Shown piece by piece: positions 11,038-21,416 of a DNA stretch of 64,000 nt. Each line of letters begins with the position of its first letter. The first letter of the stretch is position 1. The stretch spans positions 62,001 to 126,000 of the forward strand of contig NW_005179100.1 in assembly GCF_000350225.1 (NCBI RefSeq), in the 5' to 3' direction. A program made the position numbers and the translations under genes. The DNA is from Chondrus crispus (taxonomy: Eukaryota > Rhodophyta > Florideophyceae > Gigartinales > Gigartinaceae). A model generated the notes under the pieces. That model was not told where the DNA came from and ran no database searches. It was given only the letters and a program-made list of their open reading frames with translations.

Positions 11038-12705
11038 ATGGTCTCTCTGTTTGAAACATACTCTTTCGTTAATAGCTGTTGTGTGTTCCCTAAGCGGCCT
11101 ATCACGTACTGTGCCATGGAGCTACCGGTTGTTCGACGATCATTACGCTTACGTAGACCGCAAAGCAAGCGTCCCCGTACATCATCAGTCGTTGAACCGG
11201 TCTCCCCTCGACGTTCTGATGAAGCGACCTCAGATTCCGACTTCGCCCCATCCTCGCCTGGTTCTTCACTAGCGGGTGATGAAGAGGACGAATTATTTTC
11301 TTTGCAACATGAGCGAAAACGCCCCGTTCGGATCCGGAAAGCTATCGACCCTGTTTCGAGCCACAGTGCTCCAACGCCTCGCAGCCCAGGTCGTTGTTCA
11401 CTAGCACCACCTGAAGTGTTGACGTTAAGAACTGCACTATTGGACTGGTACGCTGATCACTTTCGTACGCTACCTTGGCGATCGTCTCCCATCTATCAGA
11501 AAGGGGGTCTTCTACCATTAACTCACTCCGTTCCACACAGTCCTTCGTCGCCGGGAGCGCCGTATGCCGTGTGGGTGTCCGAAGTCATGTCTCAGCAGAC
11601 TCGTCTATCAGTCGTGGAGGGCTACTTCACGCGATGGATGGCCGCGTTTCCAGACATCCAGGCCCTTGCCGACGCTCCACGGGAGAAGGTCAACCAGCTT
11701 TGGGCGGGATTGGGCTACTATCGTCGAGCGCGCTTTTTACACGAGGGAGCGGCTCAAATTCTTAGTGAGTACAATGGGAGGTTGCCTGAAGACGTCCCTA
11801 CCCTTCTGAAGATCAAGGGAATTGGAAGATATACTGCAGGAGCTATTAGCTCCATCGCGTTTGGAAAGAACGTCCCGCTTGTTGATGGCAATGTCGAACG
11901 CGTTCTTGCGAGGCTCTGCCCAGGGCTTACCTCCCCTCGCGAGGATGGGGAGCAACGACCCCCACTACCAGCCGCATACTGGGACCTGGCGGAGATACTC
12001 GTCAGGGATGTCCAATGTCCTGGTGATTTCAACCAAGCGCTCATGGAATTTGGGGCTACTCTATGCAAACCGAAGGCCGTGTTATGTGAGGCTTGTCCCG
12101 TCCAAGACATGTGCGGTGCCTATCAGGAAGCGGTCGAGCTGGGTGTGGAAAACCCAGCTGAATATGTCACAAAATACCCCATCAAGGACCCGAAGAAAGC
12201 GACAAAAGTGAGAAACGAAACTGTATTTGTCCTCGTCGCCTGCGTTCGGACCACAAGTGGCTATAAATACCTCGTCCTTCAAAGGCCTGGCGATGGTCTA
12301 CTAGCGGGGTTGTGGGAAGCACCGAACGTTGTCTTGCAATCGAAGACAGAAGCGGGAAAGGCCAAGACTTACAAGACCCTTCAAAGCCTCCTTAGCGAAA
12401 CCATTGGTCATGCTGATGAGGCAAGACGAGAGACGGCATATACGAAAATGGGAGAAATCTTGCAAGTCGATGTTGGCAAGGTCACTCACGTTTTCTCTCA
12501 TATTCGGCAAACGCTGAACGTTCGTCTGACAGTTTTGCAGCATCCCGATGGCGATGGCACGTTGAAGGACGGCAAGACGTCAACAGGTGTCCCTTTTCGA
12601 TGGATTTCTGAGGAGGAGCTCAAGACGGGTGCCGTTCCCACTCAAATGAAAAAGGTTTTTGCAGCTGCTGAAAAAAAGCTTCCACGCGCTCACAAGCTTC
12701 GGTAA
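11038..12705 (+). CDS. adenine DNA glycosylase MutY/MUTYH
   Basis: Removes adenine mispaired with 8-oxoguanine in base-excision repair. In the 555-residue frame the catalytic Glu is E182 (SEVMSQQT), the helix-hairpin-helix is LLKIKGIGRYTAGA (256-269), and the catalytic Asp is D283 in LVDGNVERVLAR. The 4Fe-4S cluster Cys are C343, C350, C353 and C359 with canonical 6-2-5 spacing. The C-terminal third is the NUDIX-like 8-oxoG-reading domain with VFSHIRQTLNV. The family's LQQT is SQQT here, and about 20 extra residues sit between LPWR and PYAVW. Two in-frame starts are possible: ATG 11038 or ATG 11116 (gccATGg, better context), giving 529 residues. The basic RLRRPQSKRPR segment after the second start suggests nuclear import. 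Confidence 0.95.
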   Translation: MVSLFETYSFVNSCCVFPKRPITYCAMELPVVRRSLRLRRPQSKRPRTSSVVEPVSPRRSDEATSDSDFAPSSPGSSLAGDEEDELFSLQHERKRPVRIRKAIDPVSSHSAPTPRSPGRCSLAPPEVLTLRTALLDWYADHFRTLPWRSSPIYQKGGLLPLTHSVPHSPSSPGAPYAVWVSEVMSQQTRLSVVEGYFTRWMAAFPDIQALADAPREKVNQLWAGLGYYRRARFLHEGAAQILSEYNGRLPEDVPTLLKIKGIGRYTAGAISSIAFGKNVPLVDGNVERVLARLCPGLTSPREDGEQRPPLPAAYWDLAEILVRDVQCPGDFNQALMEFGATLCKPKAVLCEACPVQDMCGAYQEAVELGVENPAEYVTKYPIKDPKKATKVRNETVFVLVACVRTTSGYKYLVLQRPGDGLLAGLWEAPNVVLQSKTEAGKAKTYKTLQSLLSETIGHADEARRETAYTKMGEILQVDVGKVTHVFSHIRQTLNVRLTVLQHPDGDGTLKDGKTSTGVPFRWISEEELKTGAVPTQMKKVFAAAEKKLPRAHKLR

Positions 12706-13468
12706 TAAAGCGTCAAACGCATGCGAAGATTTGACCTCCAATACCTACCGATTACAGCTGCACTGTGCGCTGAGGCGAGGCTCCGAAATCAGCTCGCCAT
12801 TTTAGTTCAATCACATGGGCGGTGGAATAGTGGCGTCAATGCAAGGTACAAGGAAAGAGACAGTGGCAGTGTTTTTTTTGTGACGAAGGTTTTATTATTT
12901 TTTTATGTCTCTTTTGTAGCCATTGATCGCCTTGAAGTCGTTCTTTGTGAAACGAAGCTTAGCTTCAAGAACTGTTCTGGTCCCTGCAGTGAGCGTTTAA
13001 AGGAAAAAATATCTTGAAGGTCGCATCAAATATGAAGTTCGCCCGCTTAGCAGTCCACCAGCACGAATTGTGACGTACAAGAGGCGGCCAGCTACAACAC
13101 ACACAACGCTATGGTATGGGTGAATTGAATGACAATGGTGCATTGCCAGCATTAGGGCCGGGACATATCCAGGGTTAGTTGGCTTATTAATTTTTAGCGT
13201 AATTTTAATTAAATTCGAAAATTTTAGATTTTTCGTCCATCCTTGTATTGTAAGCACTGAAACACATTTTCAACACTAGTCTGCAATATCATAGCTCTCC
13301 CACGGCTCTGCAACAGCAGAAGGCATCCTACGCGTCGAGGGAATAGCAAACCGAGTACGGGTCTACGCCGGCGGAGCACAGATTGTTGAACGGTGACTAA
13401 GCCACGTCGCCAAGACTTCAAGTTAACATTGCCGAGCAGCCCAAAACGTTTGCGAGAGAGAAACGAAA
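12706..13468. other. intergenic, AT-rich
   Basis: About 760 bp of AT-rich DNA with poly-T stretches between MutY and coatomer zeta. No gene or repeat recognised. Confidence 0.5.
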
Positions 13469-14032
13469 ATGCGAGGACTCTCCGGCGTGGAACAGCCTCT
13501 GGTGAAGGCAGTGGTCGTCATAAACCACGAGGGAAAGCGCATCTGCTCAAGATTTTGCGATCGAAGCTTATGGAGCGATCAGGAATCGCAGCGGGCATTT
13601 GAGATGAGTCTCTTGCGAAAGGTCCAGGCCATGGGTGACGTATCCGAAAACGTTGATGTGATGGAATTCAGCGATTACGTCATTGCCTACAAGCAGGCCG
13701 ACGATATGTACATGTTTGTTGTCGGAGGCGGGCAGGAGAACGAACTCATCATGGCGGAGGTACTGCAGGCACTCGACGAGACCCTTCATATTACGATGCG
13801 CGGACAGGTGTTCGAAGAGGCGGTGCTGGAGAACCTTGAAAGCATGTTACTGGTTGTGGATGAGCTTGTTGACCAAGAAGGAGTCATAATGGAGAGCGAA
13901 CCACAGGAATTGGCTATGAGGGTTGGTCAACACGGTGGTGGCTTCATGGACCAAGTCCCACTTGGGGAGCAAACACTCGGGCAAGCGCTCCAGACAGCGC
14001 GGGATCAGATAACACGGTCGATTCTTAGCTAG
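13469..14032 (+). CDS. coatomer subunit zeta (COPI coat)
   Basis: 187 residues, the usual size for zeta-COP (about 177-200). It is a longin-like small coat subunit that pairs with gamma-COP in the F-subcomplex of COPI and acts in retrograde Golgi-to-ER vesicle traffic. Diagnostic segments: VKAVVVINHEGKRICSRF at the start, YVIAYKQADDMYMFVVGG in the middle, and the ENLESMLLVVDELVDQEG helix. The C-terminal tail after about residue 150 is less conserved. Single exon; start ATG at 13469 in an A-rich context. No sign of damage. Confidence 0.95.
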   Translation: MRGLSGVEQPLVKAVVVINHEGKRICSRFCDRSLWSDQESQRAFEMSLLRKVQAMGDVSENVDVMEFSDYVIAYKQADDMYMFVVGGGQENELIMAEVLQALDETLHITMRGQVFEEAVLENLESMLLVVDELVDQEGVIMESEPQELAMRVGQHGGGFMDQVPLGEQTLGQALQTARDQITRSILS

Positions 14033-14432
14033 AGGACGATGGGGTGGTGTGCTTCATGGTTATGAGGGGCAGTAACTTTGTATAAAGAAGCGCTACATTA
14101 TTGTTCTACTTTTAGAAGTTGTCTTTGTACCCCACTTTCACGAATCGCACCGCTCCGACTGCAGGGCGAAAGCGTGTTAATTGATATGTAATGTTCCTCA
14201 GCGGAAAGACCTCCCGTGTGAATGCGATCCTTACGTCAGTGTCACGATATTTCTGGACGCAGAGGTGGGATACTTCCTCTACGAGGAGGCATCTCCGTCG
14301 TTTTAAGCTCTGACAGTCGGCATCAAGCATGGGACGCGCTTTGTCAGTCAGTGTAAAACTTATGACGCTCTGAATTGCTTTTTGCATATGTTCGTTTATA
14401 ATGAAAACGCACTACCAGGGCACGTAGGCAGT
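14033..14432. other. intergenic, tail-to-tail
   Basis: 400 bp between the 3' ends of coatomer zeta and MPP-beta. Nothing recognised. Confidence 0.5.
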
Positions 14433-15932
14433 CTAGAACAGGTTAGTGTAGGTGCGGCGACGGAAGAAGTTGTAGTCCGGAAGTGAATGGATCGGGCCCA
14501 TTGCCGTGATGGCCAGCTCACGGTCGAAAATGTACTTGTTCGAAATGCGCTTGATCGCGTCAGCATCGACAGCATCGATCCGTGCAAACCACTCGGAAGT
14601 GGGAACACGGCGCCCATACACAAGCAGCTGACGGCCGATTTCTTCCGCCGTACCGGTCGGACCGTCCAGCTGGGCGAGCAGACTCGTCTTCAGAGCGGTT
14701 TTCGCGTTCTCCAATTGATGTGCATCAACCTTGAAGCAGTTTCGGACCAGTTCGCCAAGAATTGGAACAACGATATCATCAAGCTCCGGTGGTTCGCCAG
14801 TGACATAAATTCCGAACAGGCCCGTATCTGTGTAGGTGGTGTTGAAGGTTGTGGCGGTCTTTGCATTAGGGATCGATGAAAGCGTGGAGGAGAGACGGTA
14901 GGAGCTGCTAGAAGCGGTGGTAGAAGCGCGGTCATATGAGCCCATGAGAGACTGCAACACCATGAATGACACGGCGTCTGGGTGTGCCCATCCGCAGCTC
15001 TCAAACGCCAAAGCGAAGTGCGCCACGGGCATGTCGTCGTTACGAATACGGACGTCGGACCCAACAAGATAAGCTGGCTTTTCAGCGACGAGGTCGAGGG
15101 AGGAAGCTGGGTTGGGATCTGCCGGCATGGATCCGAAATGATCCGTGGCGAGGGCCACAAGCTCGTCGTGGTCGACATCACCAGCAGCGGCGAGGACCAT
15201 GCGATGTGGTTTGTAGTGCTCCGCGATGTACGCCTTGAGGTCCGCTGATTTGAGAGAGCGAATATTCTCGACTGGACCGAGAATGGTTCGGGCTAGTGGG
15301 GAGTCTTGGAAGGCGGTACCGTGCAAGTAGTCGAAGACAACCTCCTCCTGGATCTGATCAATCTCCTCCATCTCGCGCAATATCACATCGCGCTCGCGGT
15401 CAACGGCCGCGTCGGATATTTCTGAGTTCTGAAGGATATCAGCCAACAAGCCGGTCATAGCGGGGACGTCATTCTTAAGCGATCGAGCATAGTAGACGGT
15501 CTGCTCGCGGCTCGTGTACGCATTGAGATGGGCCCCAACATTCTCGACGCCAACCTCGAGCTCGCGCTGTCCGCGATTCTTGGTGCCCTTAAAGATCAAA
15601 TGCTCGAGGAAGTGGGCGGCGCCGTTGACGCGCTCGTCTTCAAACCTGGTGCCGGCGTCGATCCAGACGCCGACCACGGCAGCTCCAACGGGTTGGCTCT
15701 CGGAGGCGACGCGCAAGCCGTTGGGGAGTACGGTGACTTTTGTGGCGACTTCGGGCAACAGGGCGGGATCGACACGGTAATTAGGCGGAAGCGGCTCGGC
15801 GCTTGGTCCTAGGGCGCGCTTAAGTGCGCCCATTAGCCCGGAGGCCTTCGGCGTCGAGGCGCCCTGGGTTAGGGCGGGCGCCGTGGAGAGCGCACGCCGC
15901 GCCAGGCGCAAGCTTTGGAGAGAGGAGTACAT
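14433..15932 (-). CDS. mitochondrial processing peptidase beta subunit
   Basis: M16-family metalloprotease that removes presequences from imported mitochondrial proteins; in many lineages it is also the core-1 subunit of complex III. The zinc motif HFLEH (about residues 107-111) sits in VNGAAHFLEHLIFKGT, followed by YTSREQTVYYARS, so this is the catalytically competent beta rather than the alpha subunit. The frame extends to 16004 but only from a TTG; the first ATG is 15932, giving 499 residues that begin MYSSLQSLRLARRALSTAPA. That is Arg/Ser-rich without acids, a typical mitochondrial presequence. Single exon. The opposite strand has long GC-rich shadow frames, which I do not consider genes. 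Confidence 0.95.
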   Translation of the reverse strand: MYSSLQSLRLARRALSTAPALTQGASTPKASGLMGALKRALGPSAEPLPPNYRVDPALLPEVATKVTVLPNGLRVASESQPVGAAVVGVWIDAGTRFEDERVNGAAHFLEHLIFKGTKNRGQRELEVGVENVGAHLNAYTSREQTVYYARSLKNDVPAMTGLLADILQNSEISDAAVDRERDVILREMEEIDQIQEEVVFDYLHGTAFQDSPLARTILGPVENIRSLKSADLKAYIAEHYKPHRMVLAAAGDVDHDELVALATDHFGSMPADPNPASSLDLVAEKPAYLVGSDVRIRNDDMPVAHFALAFESCGWAHPDAVSFMVLQSLMGSYDRASTTASSSSYRLSSTLSSIPNAKTATTFNTTYTDTGLFGIYVTGEPPELDDIVVPILGELVRNCFKVDAHQLENAKTALKTSLLAQLDGPTGTAEEIGRQLLVYGRRVPTSEWFARIDAVDADAIKRISNKYIFDRELAITAMGPIHSLPDYNFFRRRTYTNLF

Positions 15933-16516
15933 GGGGCCGAGCAAATGTGGGGACCTTGCTGAATCGGACGGAGACGGGAGGAGCTGCTGATGAGAGGCTT
16001 TCAATATGTGGCGATATAAACCGCAATCTGGCGAGGAGTGGGAGTGGGCAGAATGCGCATCGAAACCGTCCTGTTACAGTAGGTGGTGATTCTTTCGGGG
16101 CGAATTGAGCAAACTTTGACAAAATAATTCAAAATAATTAAAGCACGTGTTGTACGTGTAGGGCATGTGTGACATGCCTCGCCAGTCGACGGGAGGTTCT
16201 ATCGAGCAGCCTGGCCGGCTTTTCCTTTGCTGGATCTCAATGAGGTAGATTATCTCACGGCGCATTCAATTTCGCTCTGTGAAATGGCGACCACTCCATT
16301 TAGCGCCACTTCGCCCCTTTAACGTCACACCGAGACCCGCTACTCACACCTACAGAATCCACGCATCACCGTAGGCATAATTTACGCGAGTACAAGTGCC
16401 GCCGCCCACCAACGTTCCGCTTCGTCTCCTCCTCCTCCTCCCTCCCGCGTTACGCCTGCACTCCACGTCCTCGCAACCATCTTTCCGTGCCCAGCCCTCG
16501 ACTCTGCGACGCAGCC
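15933..16516. other. divergent promoter region
   Basis: About 580 bp between the starts of MPP-beta (minus) and the coiled-coil protein (plus). Both upstream regions must lie here. No defined element seen. Confidence 0.5.
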
Positions 16517-17251
16517 ATGACCAGCATAGCGTCGCGCTCGCCAGCCAATCCTCAATCTCCCTCCAAGCCCGGCTCCCCTCAAACCGTCTCGCCCCCCGAC
16601 GACCATCATTCCCTTCAAAGCACGCCCGCCGACTTACAAGCGAAGAGGCTCAGCGCCCTGCAGCTATACCAAGAAGAAAAGGCAAAACGAATCGCAGAGG
16701 CTGCCCGTGCTGCCGAGCTCGCCGCAAAGATCGACTACCTCGCGATGTCGCACCATCCCTCCGGCAACCACGACTCCGCTCACGACAAATCTTCTTCCAT
16801 TATCACCACAGACTTTTTCATCGCCGAAGTGTGCTCGCTCGGCCTCGCACGCGGTGGGCCATCCGCGTCGCTCACGTGGCACTGTCTCGCTATGGCCGAC
16901 TTGATGACCTCACCACCAAAGATTGTGCTTGTCGCTGATCCAAAGGCTCAGGCAGAGTCTCTCAAGCCTTCAGACCGACCTCCGCCACATTCTTCTCGGA
17001 ACGGACATGGTTCTTACCCGGAGCAAGGACAAAATGAGGCGGAAGCAATTGTACACGTCGAGAAGATTGCGGCCCTTAGCAAGAGAGTAAGACTAGCAGA
17101 AGCCGCCGCGGCCGCCGCGAAGAAATCTCAAGAGCAAAACGAATTACTTATTGCGGATCTCAAAGCACAGCTCGATGCATCGACCTCGGCGTGTAAGGAC
17201 TTATTGGAAACTGTCAGGGACCAAGAGGATACAATAGAAAGTCTGTCATGA
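16517..17251 (+). CDS. hypothetical protein with C-terminal coiled coil
   Basis: 244 residues from the first ATG (16517, gccATGa); the frame is open further upstream but without ATG. The N-terminus is Ser/Pro-rich. A short charged helix (AKRLSALQLYQEEKAKRIAE) lies near residues 45-65. A middle segment with FFIAEVCSLGLARGG follows, then an Ala-rich coiled coil from about residue 180 to the end (KRVRLAEAAAAAAKKSQEQN, then a leucine-heptad stretch). I do not recognise the family. Balanced composition and good start context suggest a real gene. Likely cytosolic or cytoskeletal by composition only. Confidence 0.6.
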   Translation: MTSIASRSPANPQSPSKPGSPQTVSPPDDHHSLQSTPADLQAKRLSALQLYQEEKAKRIAEAARAAELAAKIDYLAMSHHPSGNHDSAHDKSSSIITTDFFIAEVCSLGLARGGPSASLTWHCLAMADLMTSPPKIVLVADPKAQAESLKPSDRPPPHSSRNGHGSYPEQGQNEAEAIVHVEKIAALSKRVRLAEAAAAAAKKSQEQNELLIADLKAQLDASTSACKDLLETVRDQEDTIESLS

Positions 17252-17840
17252 CCCTCATTTGGTCTCGCACTTTCGTCGCCTCTGTATCGTGTTGTCTTTT
17301 CTAACCGGTCATCTCCAATCTGTCAAAGGTGTTCACCTCTAGATAGTTTTCAGTCACCTCAGGCGCCGGCACTCTGTTCGAAGAGCACCTTGCAAGTGGC
17401 CTAATTACCTGGCATGTTTACCAAACGCCCGATGCGGCTTTGCTGATACCCGCGACGGTCATTTGCGGTTGCTAGGCCTGCAACTCTGGAACAGGAGCGT
17501 ACGAGCAAAGCAGAGGTCTCGTTTTCGAAGTCATCGTGCTGTGCGTTATCGATTCACTTACGACTGGCTGTCTTCAGCGATTGTAATTCTTCAGCGTTTT
17601 ACCCGTCGCTCCGTAGGTGCGAAATGGACGGGCAATCACTGGAATTGACTTGCACACGGTGAGGATGTTTTCGCATTCACTTTGCTCTAACTCTGTTTAC
17701 TGAGGGGGGGCTCGCATACGAGACAAGCACAGAAGTTGAAGGATTACAGTGCATTCCGTTGTCCTGTTGTCGTTCTTACTCTACTATACATTTTTAAATA
17801 CTAAGGCTCGACGTCATATCACACGCACTGCTCGACCGAC
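17252..17840. other. intergenic, tail-to-tail
   Basis: 590 bp between the coiled-coil gene and the 3' end of the malectin gene. Nothing recognised. Confidence 0.5.
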
Positions 17841-19020
17841 CTAACTTGTGAAGGGACTAATGTGAGTCGCTTGAAAAGCGCTCAGCATTGGTTCGCCAAC
17901 CTTCTGACCCAACGTTATGACTATAGACGAGTCTATCACGTCCACGACGTATGTTCGGACGAGAGGTGAGTACTTTCCGGCTGGAGAATCGCGATAAACA
18001 TCAACCGAAGCGTCGCGCTCAATTCTATTGATTTCAACCTGTCGAGAAGAGAAGAAAGTCAGTATGTGGACCTGGATGAAATAGCTGTGTATAGCCGTGT
18101 GAATCAAAACTCACTGTGAATACGCGGGCGCCCTCGTCCATGTATGCCGGATCAATTTCAGCCCACTGCAAAGTCACTCTCCACATCCCTTGGCTTGGAA
18201 TGGGAACTGTATACGTCAGATTTTTTGCGGAATAGCGATATGTGGAGTACAGGAGGGCTTCTGGGGTTGTCTCGAATAAGGCACTAGCAAATTTGTCCTC
18301 CACAGCTACAGATTGGTTGTCAAACCACTTGTTCACATCTTTCTTGAAATTGTTTCTGTCGTCGAAGCTCCCGCAGTTGACTCTGATAGGCTTGCGCATG
18401 GTGAGCGTCCCTGCGATGAATTCCTGCTCCATCGAGCTGAACTGATCGAAGTCTTCGATTGGACTCGCGAGGGACATGTCAAACAGCCCTGTCATGGGGT
18501 CTGCCAATGGGGCTTGGCTCGGCTCCACGTACTGTGAAATGGGTTCCAATGTTTCAACAGGTTTGTTTCCTAATACTTCAGTAGGTTCTGGTGTTTCTTC
18601 AGCGGTTTCTTGCGGGGTGTACGCAGGGCTTGCAGCAAGGTCGAACTCAAAAGAAGGGGAAGGACTCACAAAAAAGTTGAACTCCAGAGTTGCATCTGGG
18701 CTTCCGCCAGGCGAACTCTCCCAGCTTCCTTCAGGACTTTCGCTGGCGGAAGTCCCAAGCTCCTCCGGGGTGCTTGTTTCGAATTCAAGCGACGCATCAG
18801 GAACCGCAGGTTGTAATGTGACTCTGGGGAAGCCTAGCGCTGAGGGTGTTTGAGTCGGAACGGGTCCAGGTTGAGACTGTCCCGAATTGTCCCCGTCAAA
18901 CATGCCTGTGGTAAAGGCTTCGAGAAGCACCTGCCCGAAATCGTCTTGAGCGTGTGCAACATTTCGTGTAGCAATAACTACAATGGTCAGGAAGAACAAG
19001 GTTTGGCGCAAGAAAGCCAT
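17841..19020 (-). CDS. secreted malectin-domain protein, one intron
   Basis: Spliced gene: exon 1 19020-18116 plus base 18115, intron 18114-18039 (76 nt), exon 2 18038-17841; 367 residues. The intron has donor gtgagt, a branch-like ctgac and a pyrimidine-rich cgacag acceptor, phase 0. Splicing turns the unlikely read-through tail into RVFTVEINRIERDASVDVYR, which completes the malectin fold. A signal peptide follows the start (MAFLRQTLFFLTIVVIATRN, cleavage near AHA/QDD). Residues about 25-190 are Ser/Pro/Glu-rich repeats of the SP-EP type, likely a wall or stalk region. The C-terminal domain begins IRVNCGSFDD and contains WRVTLQWAEID, matching malectin or malectin-like carbohydrate-binding domains. 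Extracellular sugar binding is inferred. No transmembrane anchor is visible. Confidence 0.8.
18039..18114 (-). other. spliceosomal intron (malectin gene)
   Basis: 76 nt; starts gtgagt, ends ctcgacag, with a tactgac branch-like sequence about 20 nt from the acceptor. Phase 0. Supported by restored domain homology on both sides. Confidence 0.8.
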
Positions 19021-20524
19021 TTTTGTAAGAGTAGATAAGATGGGTCTCAAAGAAGCGAGTGTCACTTGTTGATGGAAATGACATGAGTAGGAAAAACAGC
19101 TCTGGTGCGAGACTGTTTTATATCAGAGAAAATGGCATTCGCAAAGCACCGCAGCAGTGCGAAACAGTAAACTGGTTGAGGGGCGAACTCGATGCGCTCA
19201 TGTTCCCAAAGCTGCCCCATGCATTCATTCAGATGGCCCTCAAAGGAACAAGGCTCTAAACTGCTCACTTTGTTCTCCATCACGCGGCTCGGAAAGCGTT
19301 GCCACATAACAAGAATAATTCACCCAGAGCCTCCTCGTTGACAAGTTCGAACAACGCAGGTGGCCGCCGGATTACAAAACGTCGAAATCCATGTTGAAAG
19401 AAGGGCACATATGTTTTGAGGAAATGAAGTGTCAAATTCAAAGTGTGGGCCAGACCAGAAAATTTCTACAAAAACCACTTGCTGCTATACGATGAGAGGC
19501 ACGTGGTAGATCTCCAGCTCAAGTGGTGATCATGTGAAAAAACCGGTTTACCGGCTAAAGTAGCGGCTACAGAATCTGTGACATGTTGACTGCTCACCTC
19601 AAAAGTGCTCAGGTATACAGAGGAATTGCTGGGCGATAGGATGTGCATATCCGGACAAAACATAAAGGCATGAAGACCAGATATACTCCCCTGGACAAGG
19701 TATAGTGCACTGTGTGTAAAGCACTTTTTTAGAACAGTTTTCGAAGCAGTTGGGCCTATATGGCAACGACAGCATTTCTCACTGCGTTGAGAGTCAACTC
19801 GGGGCAGATCTATTTCGCACGAATTTACATCATCTCAGTGTCTAATTCAACCAGAAAGAAGCGACTGTACCGTAGCAGAGTAAAACATATTTAGCTTAGC
19901 CTCAGCCAGTCTAAGCCAGCTTCTGATTCGAAATTACCGAGCTGGCCTGAACGACACCGGCCTAACTTTTGAAAATGATAGCGATGATGTTAACACTTAG
20001 CAGCAGCAGTGCGTGCTTCTTTGTGCGGAGTTCTTGCGACAATCGCAGAGTGTATCCCCGATGCTATACTGTACCTCGTCCTCATTGCGCCCTGTGACGT
20101 GAGAGTCTGAGGGCCGTTCCTAACGACGAGCACGGTGTGCTAGCACGCAAGCACCCTGAAACTTGGCATGAATGTATTGGTTGAAAAATTATTGGAAATG
20201 CTTTTACTCCCGTTCAACCAATCCATTCATGCCAAATGTCAGGGTGCTTGCGTGCTAGCACACCGTGCTCGTCGTTAGGAACGGCCCTGATGAATGACAC
20301 GTGCGCCCTCAATAAAAATTTTAATCCATTTTACATGACCACGGATCTCAACACTCGCATTCGGAACAGGAGTATCGTCGAAAATGAGCCTTGGTACAGT
20401 AGGACCAATCTTGGTTAGACCAATCTGAGGACCACTCTCGCCGTACTTCCCATTCTCAGGCATCAACATTGGTCAAGACACAGGACACAAGACCCATAGC
20501 GAACCGCTGCGTGTTATCGCTGAG
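19021..20524. other. gene-poor region with fold-back element
   Basis: 1.5 kb between malectin and riboflavin synthase. Besides the 20110-20288 fold-back element I see only short spurious frames. Confidence 0.6.
20108..20290. mobile_element. MITE-like fold-back element
   Basis: Two 76-bp arms (20110-20185 and 20213-20288) are reverse complements with three mismatches and enclose a 27-bp centre. The arm ends read gggccgttcctaacg. The element is flanked on both sides by TGA (20108-20110 and 20288-20290), compatible with a 3-bp target-site duplication of the kind made by PIF/Harbinger or CACTA transposases. There is no coding capacity, so it would be non-autonomous. Class assignment is an inference. 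Confidence 0.75.
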
Positions 20525-21340
20525 ATGAACCTCCGCGACCGCCTAGCTTTCTGCAATAGCGCTACTTTCTTCTCAGTCGTGCGGCCCCTGCGCAGCTGCA
20601 GCCATCCCCCGTCAATTCCTAAAAGCCCATGCTGGGGAGGGTCAAGGCTACCGACGCGGTCAGCATCCACCATACACAGCGGTCAGCGTCGCGAGCGACT
20701 CGATATGGTCTTCACTGGCATCGTAGAGGAGATGGGCACAGTCCAGCAGATGGAAAACCTGGACTCTGCAGAAGGTGGTGTGAACATCGTCATATCGGCG
20801 TCTGTGACGATCGGCGGTGTTTCTCTCGGCGACAGTATCGCTATCAACGGAACATGTCTCACAGTGACATCGATAGCAGAAGGGACGTTCACGTTTGGCC
20901 TAGCGCCTGAAACGCTTCGTCGCACCAATTTAGGCGCATTACGTACAGGGAGCCAGGTGAATCTGGAGCGTAGCCTGGCGGCGGACGGACGCTTCGGAGG
21001 GCATGTCGTGCAGGGACACGTCGATTGTACAGGGACGATTCGCAAGATCGAACCGGAGAAGGATGCTATGTGGTATACAATTGAGATACCAAGCGAGTAT
21101 CTCAAGTATGTGGTAGAGAAAGGGTACATCACTGTCGACGGAGCCAGTTTGACCGTGTGTGACGTTATGGATGCACAGAATGTTTTCACGTTTATGATGA
21201 TCCCGTACACGGCAGCCTCCGTTTGTGCGGCGCTGAAGAAAGTCGGCGACCAGGTCAACATCGAAGTCGATATCACCGGCAAGTATATCGAGCGGATAAT
21301 CGCCGCTCGCTACCGTGAGGGAGTCAACGCGCAAGTATGA
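20525..21340 (+). CDS. riboflavin synthase (lumazine-type, two-repeat)
   Basis: Catalyses dismutation of two 6,7-dimethyl-8-ribityllumazines to riboflavin, the last step of vitamin B2 synthesis. The conserved protein begins MVFTGIVEEMGTV at residue 61. Two homologous lumazine-binding barrels follow: the first with GDSIAINGTCLTV, the second with KGYITVDGASLTV; the inter-barrel signature GGHVVQGHVD is present. The preceding 60 residues (Arg/Ser/Pro-rich, nearly no acids) look like an organellar transit peptide, as expected for plastid riboflavin synthesis in algae and plants. Full length is 271 residues; the enzyme itself, about 210, matches the family. Single exon. Confidence 0.95.
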   Translation: MNLRDRLAFCNSATFFSVVRPLRSCSHPPSIPKSPCWGGSRLPTRSASTIHSGQRRERLDMVFTGIVEEMGTVQQMENLDSAEGGVNIVISASVTIGGVSLGDSIAINGTCLTVTSIAEGTFTFGLAPETLRRTNLGALRTGSQVNLERSLAADGRFGGHVVQGHVDCTGTIRKIEPEKDAMWYTIEIPSEYLKYVVEKGYITVDGASLTVCDVMDAQNVFTFMMIPYTAASVCAALKKVGDQVNIEVDITGKYIERIIAARYREGVNAQV

Positions 21341-21416
21341 GACCAGCCGAGTAAAAAGAGCTGCACAATTGGTCTAGTTGAAAATGGTACGGGTTCCTCT
21401 GACCAGCAGATTGCGT

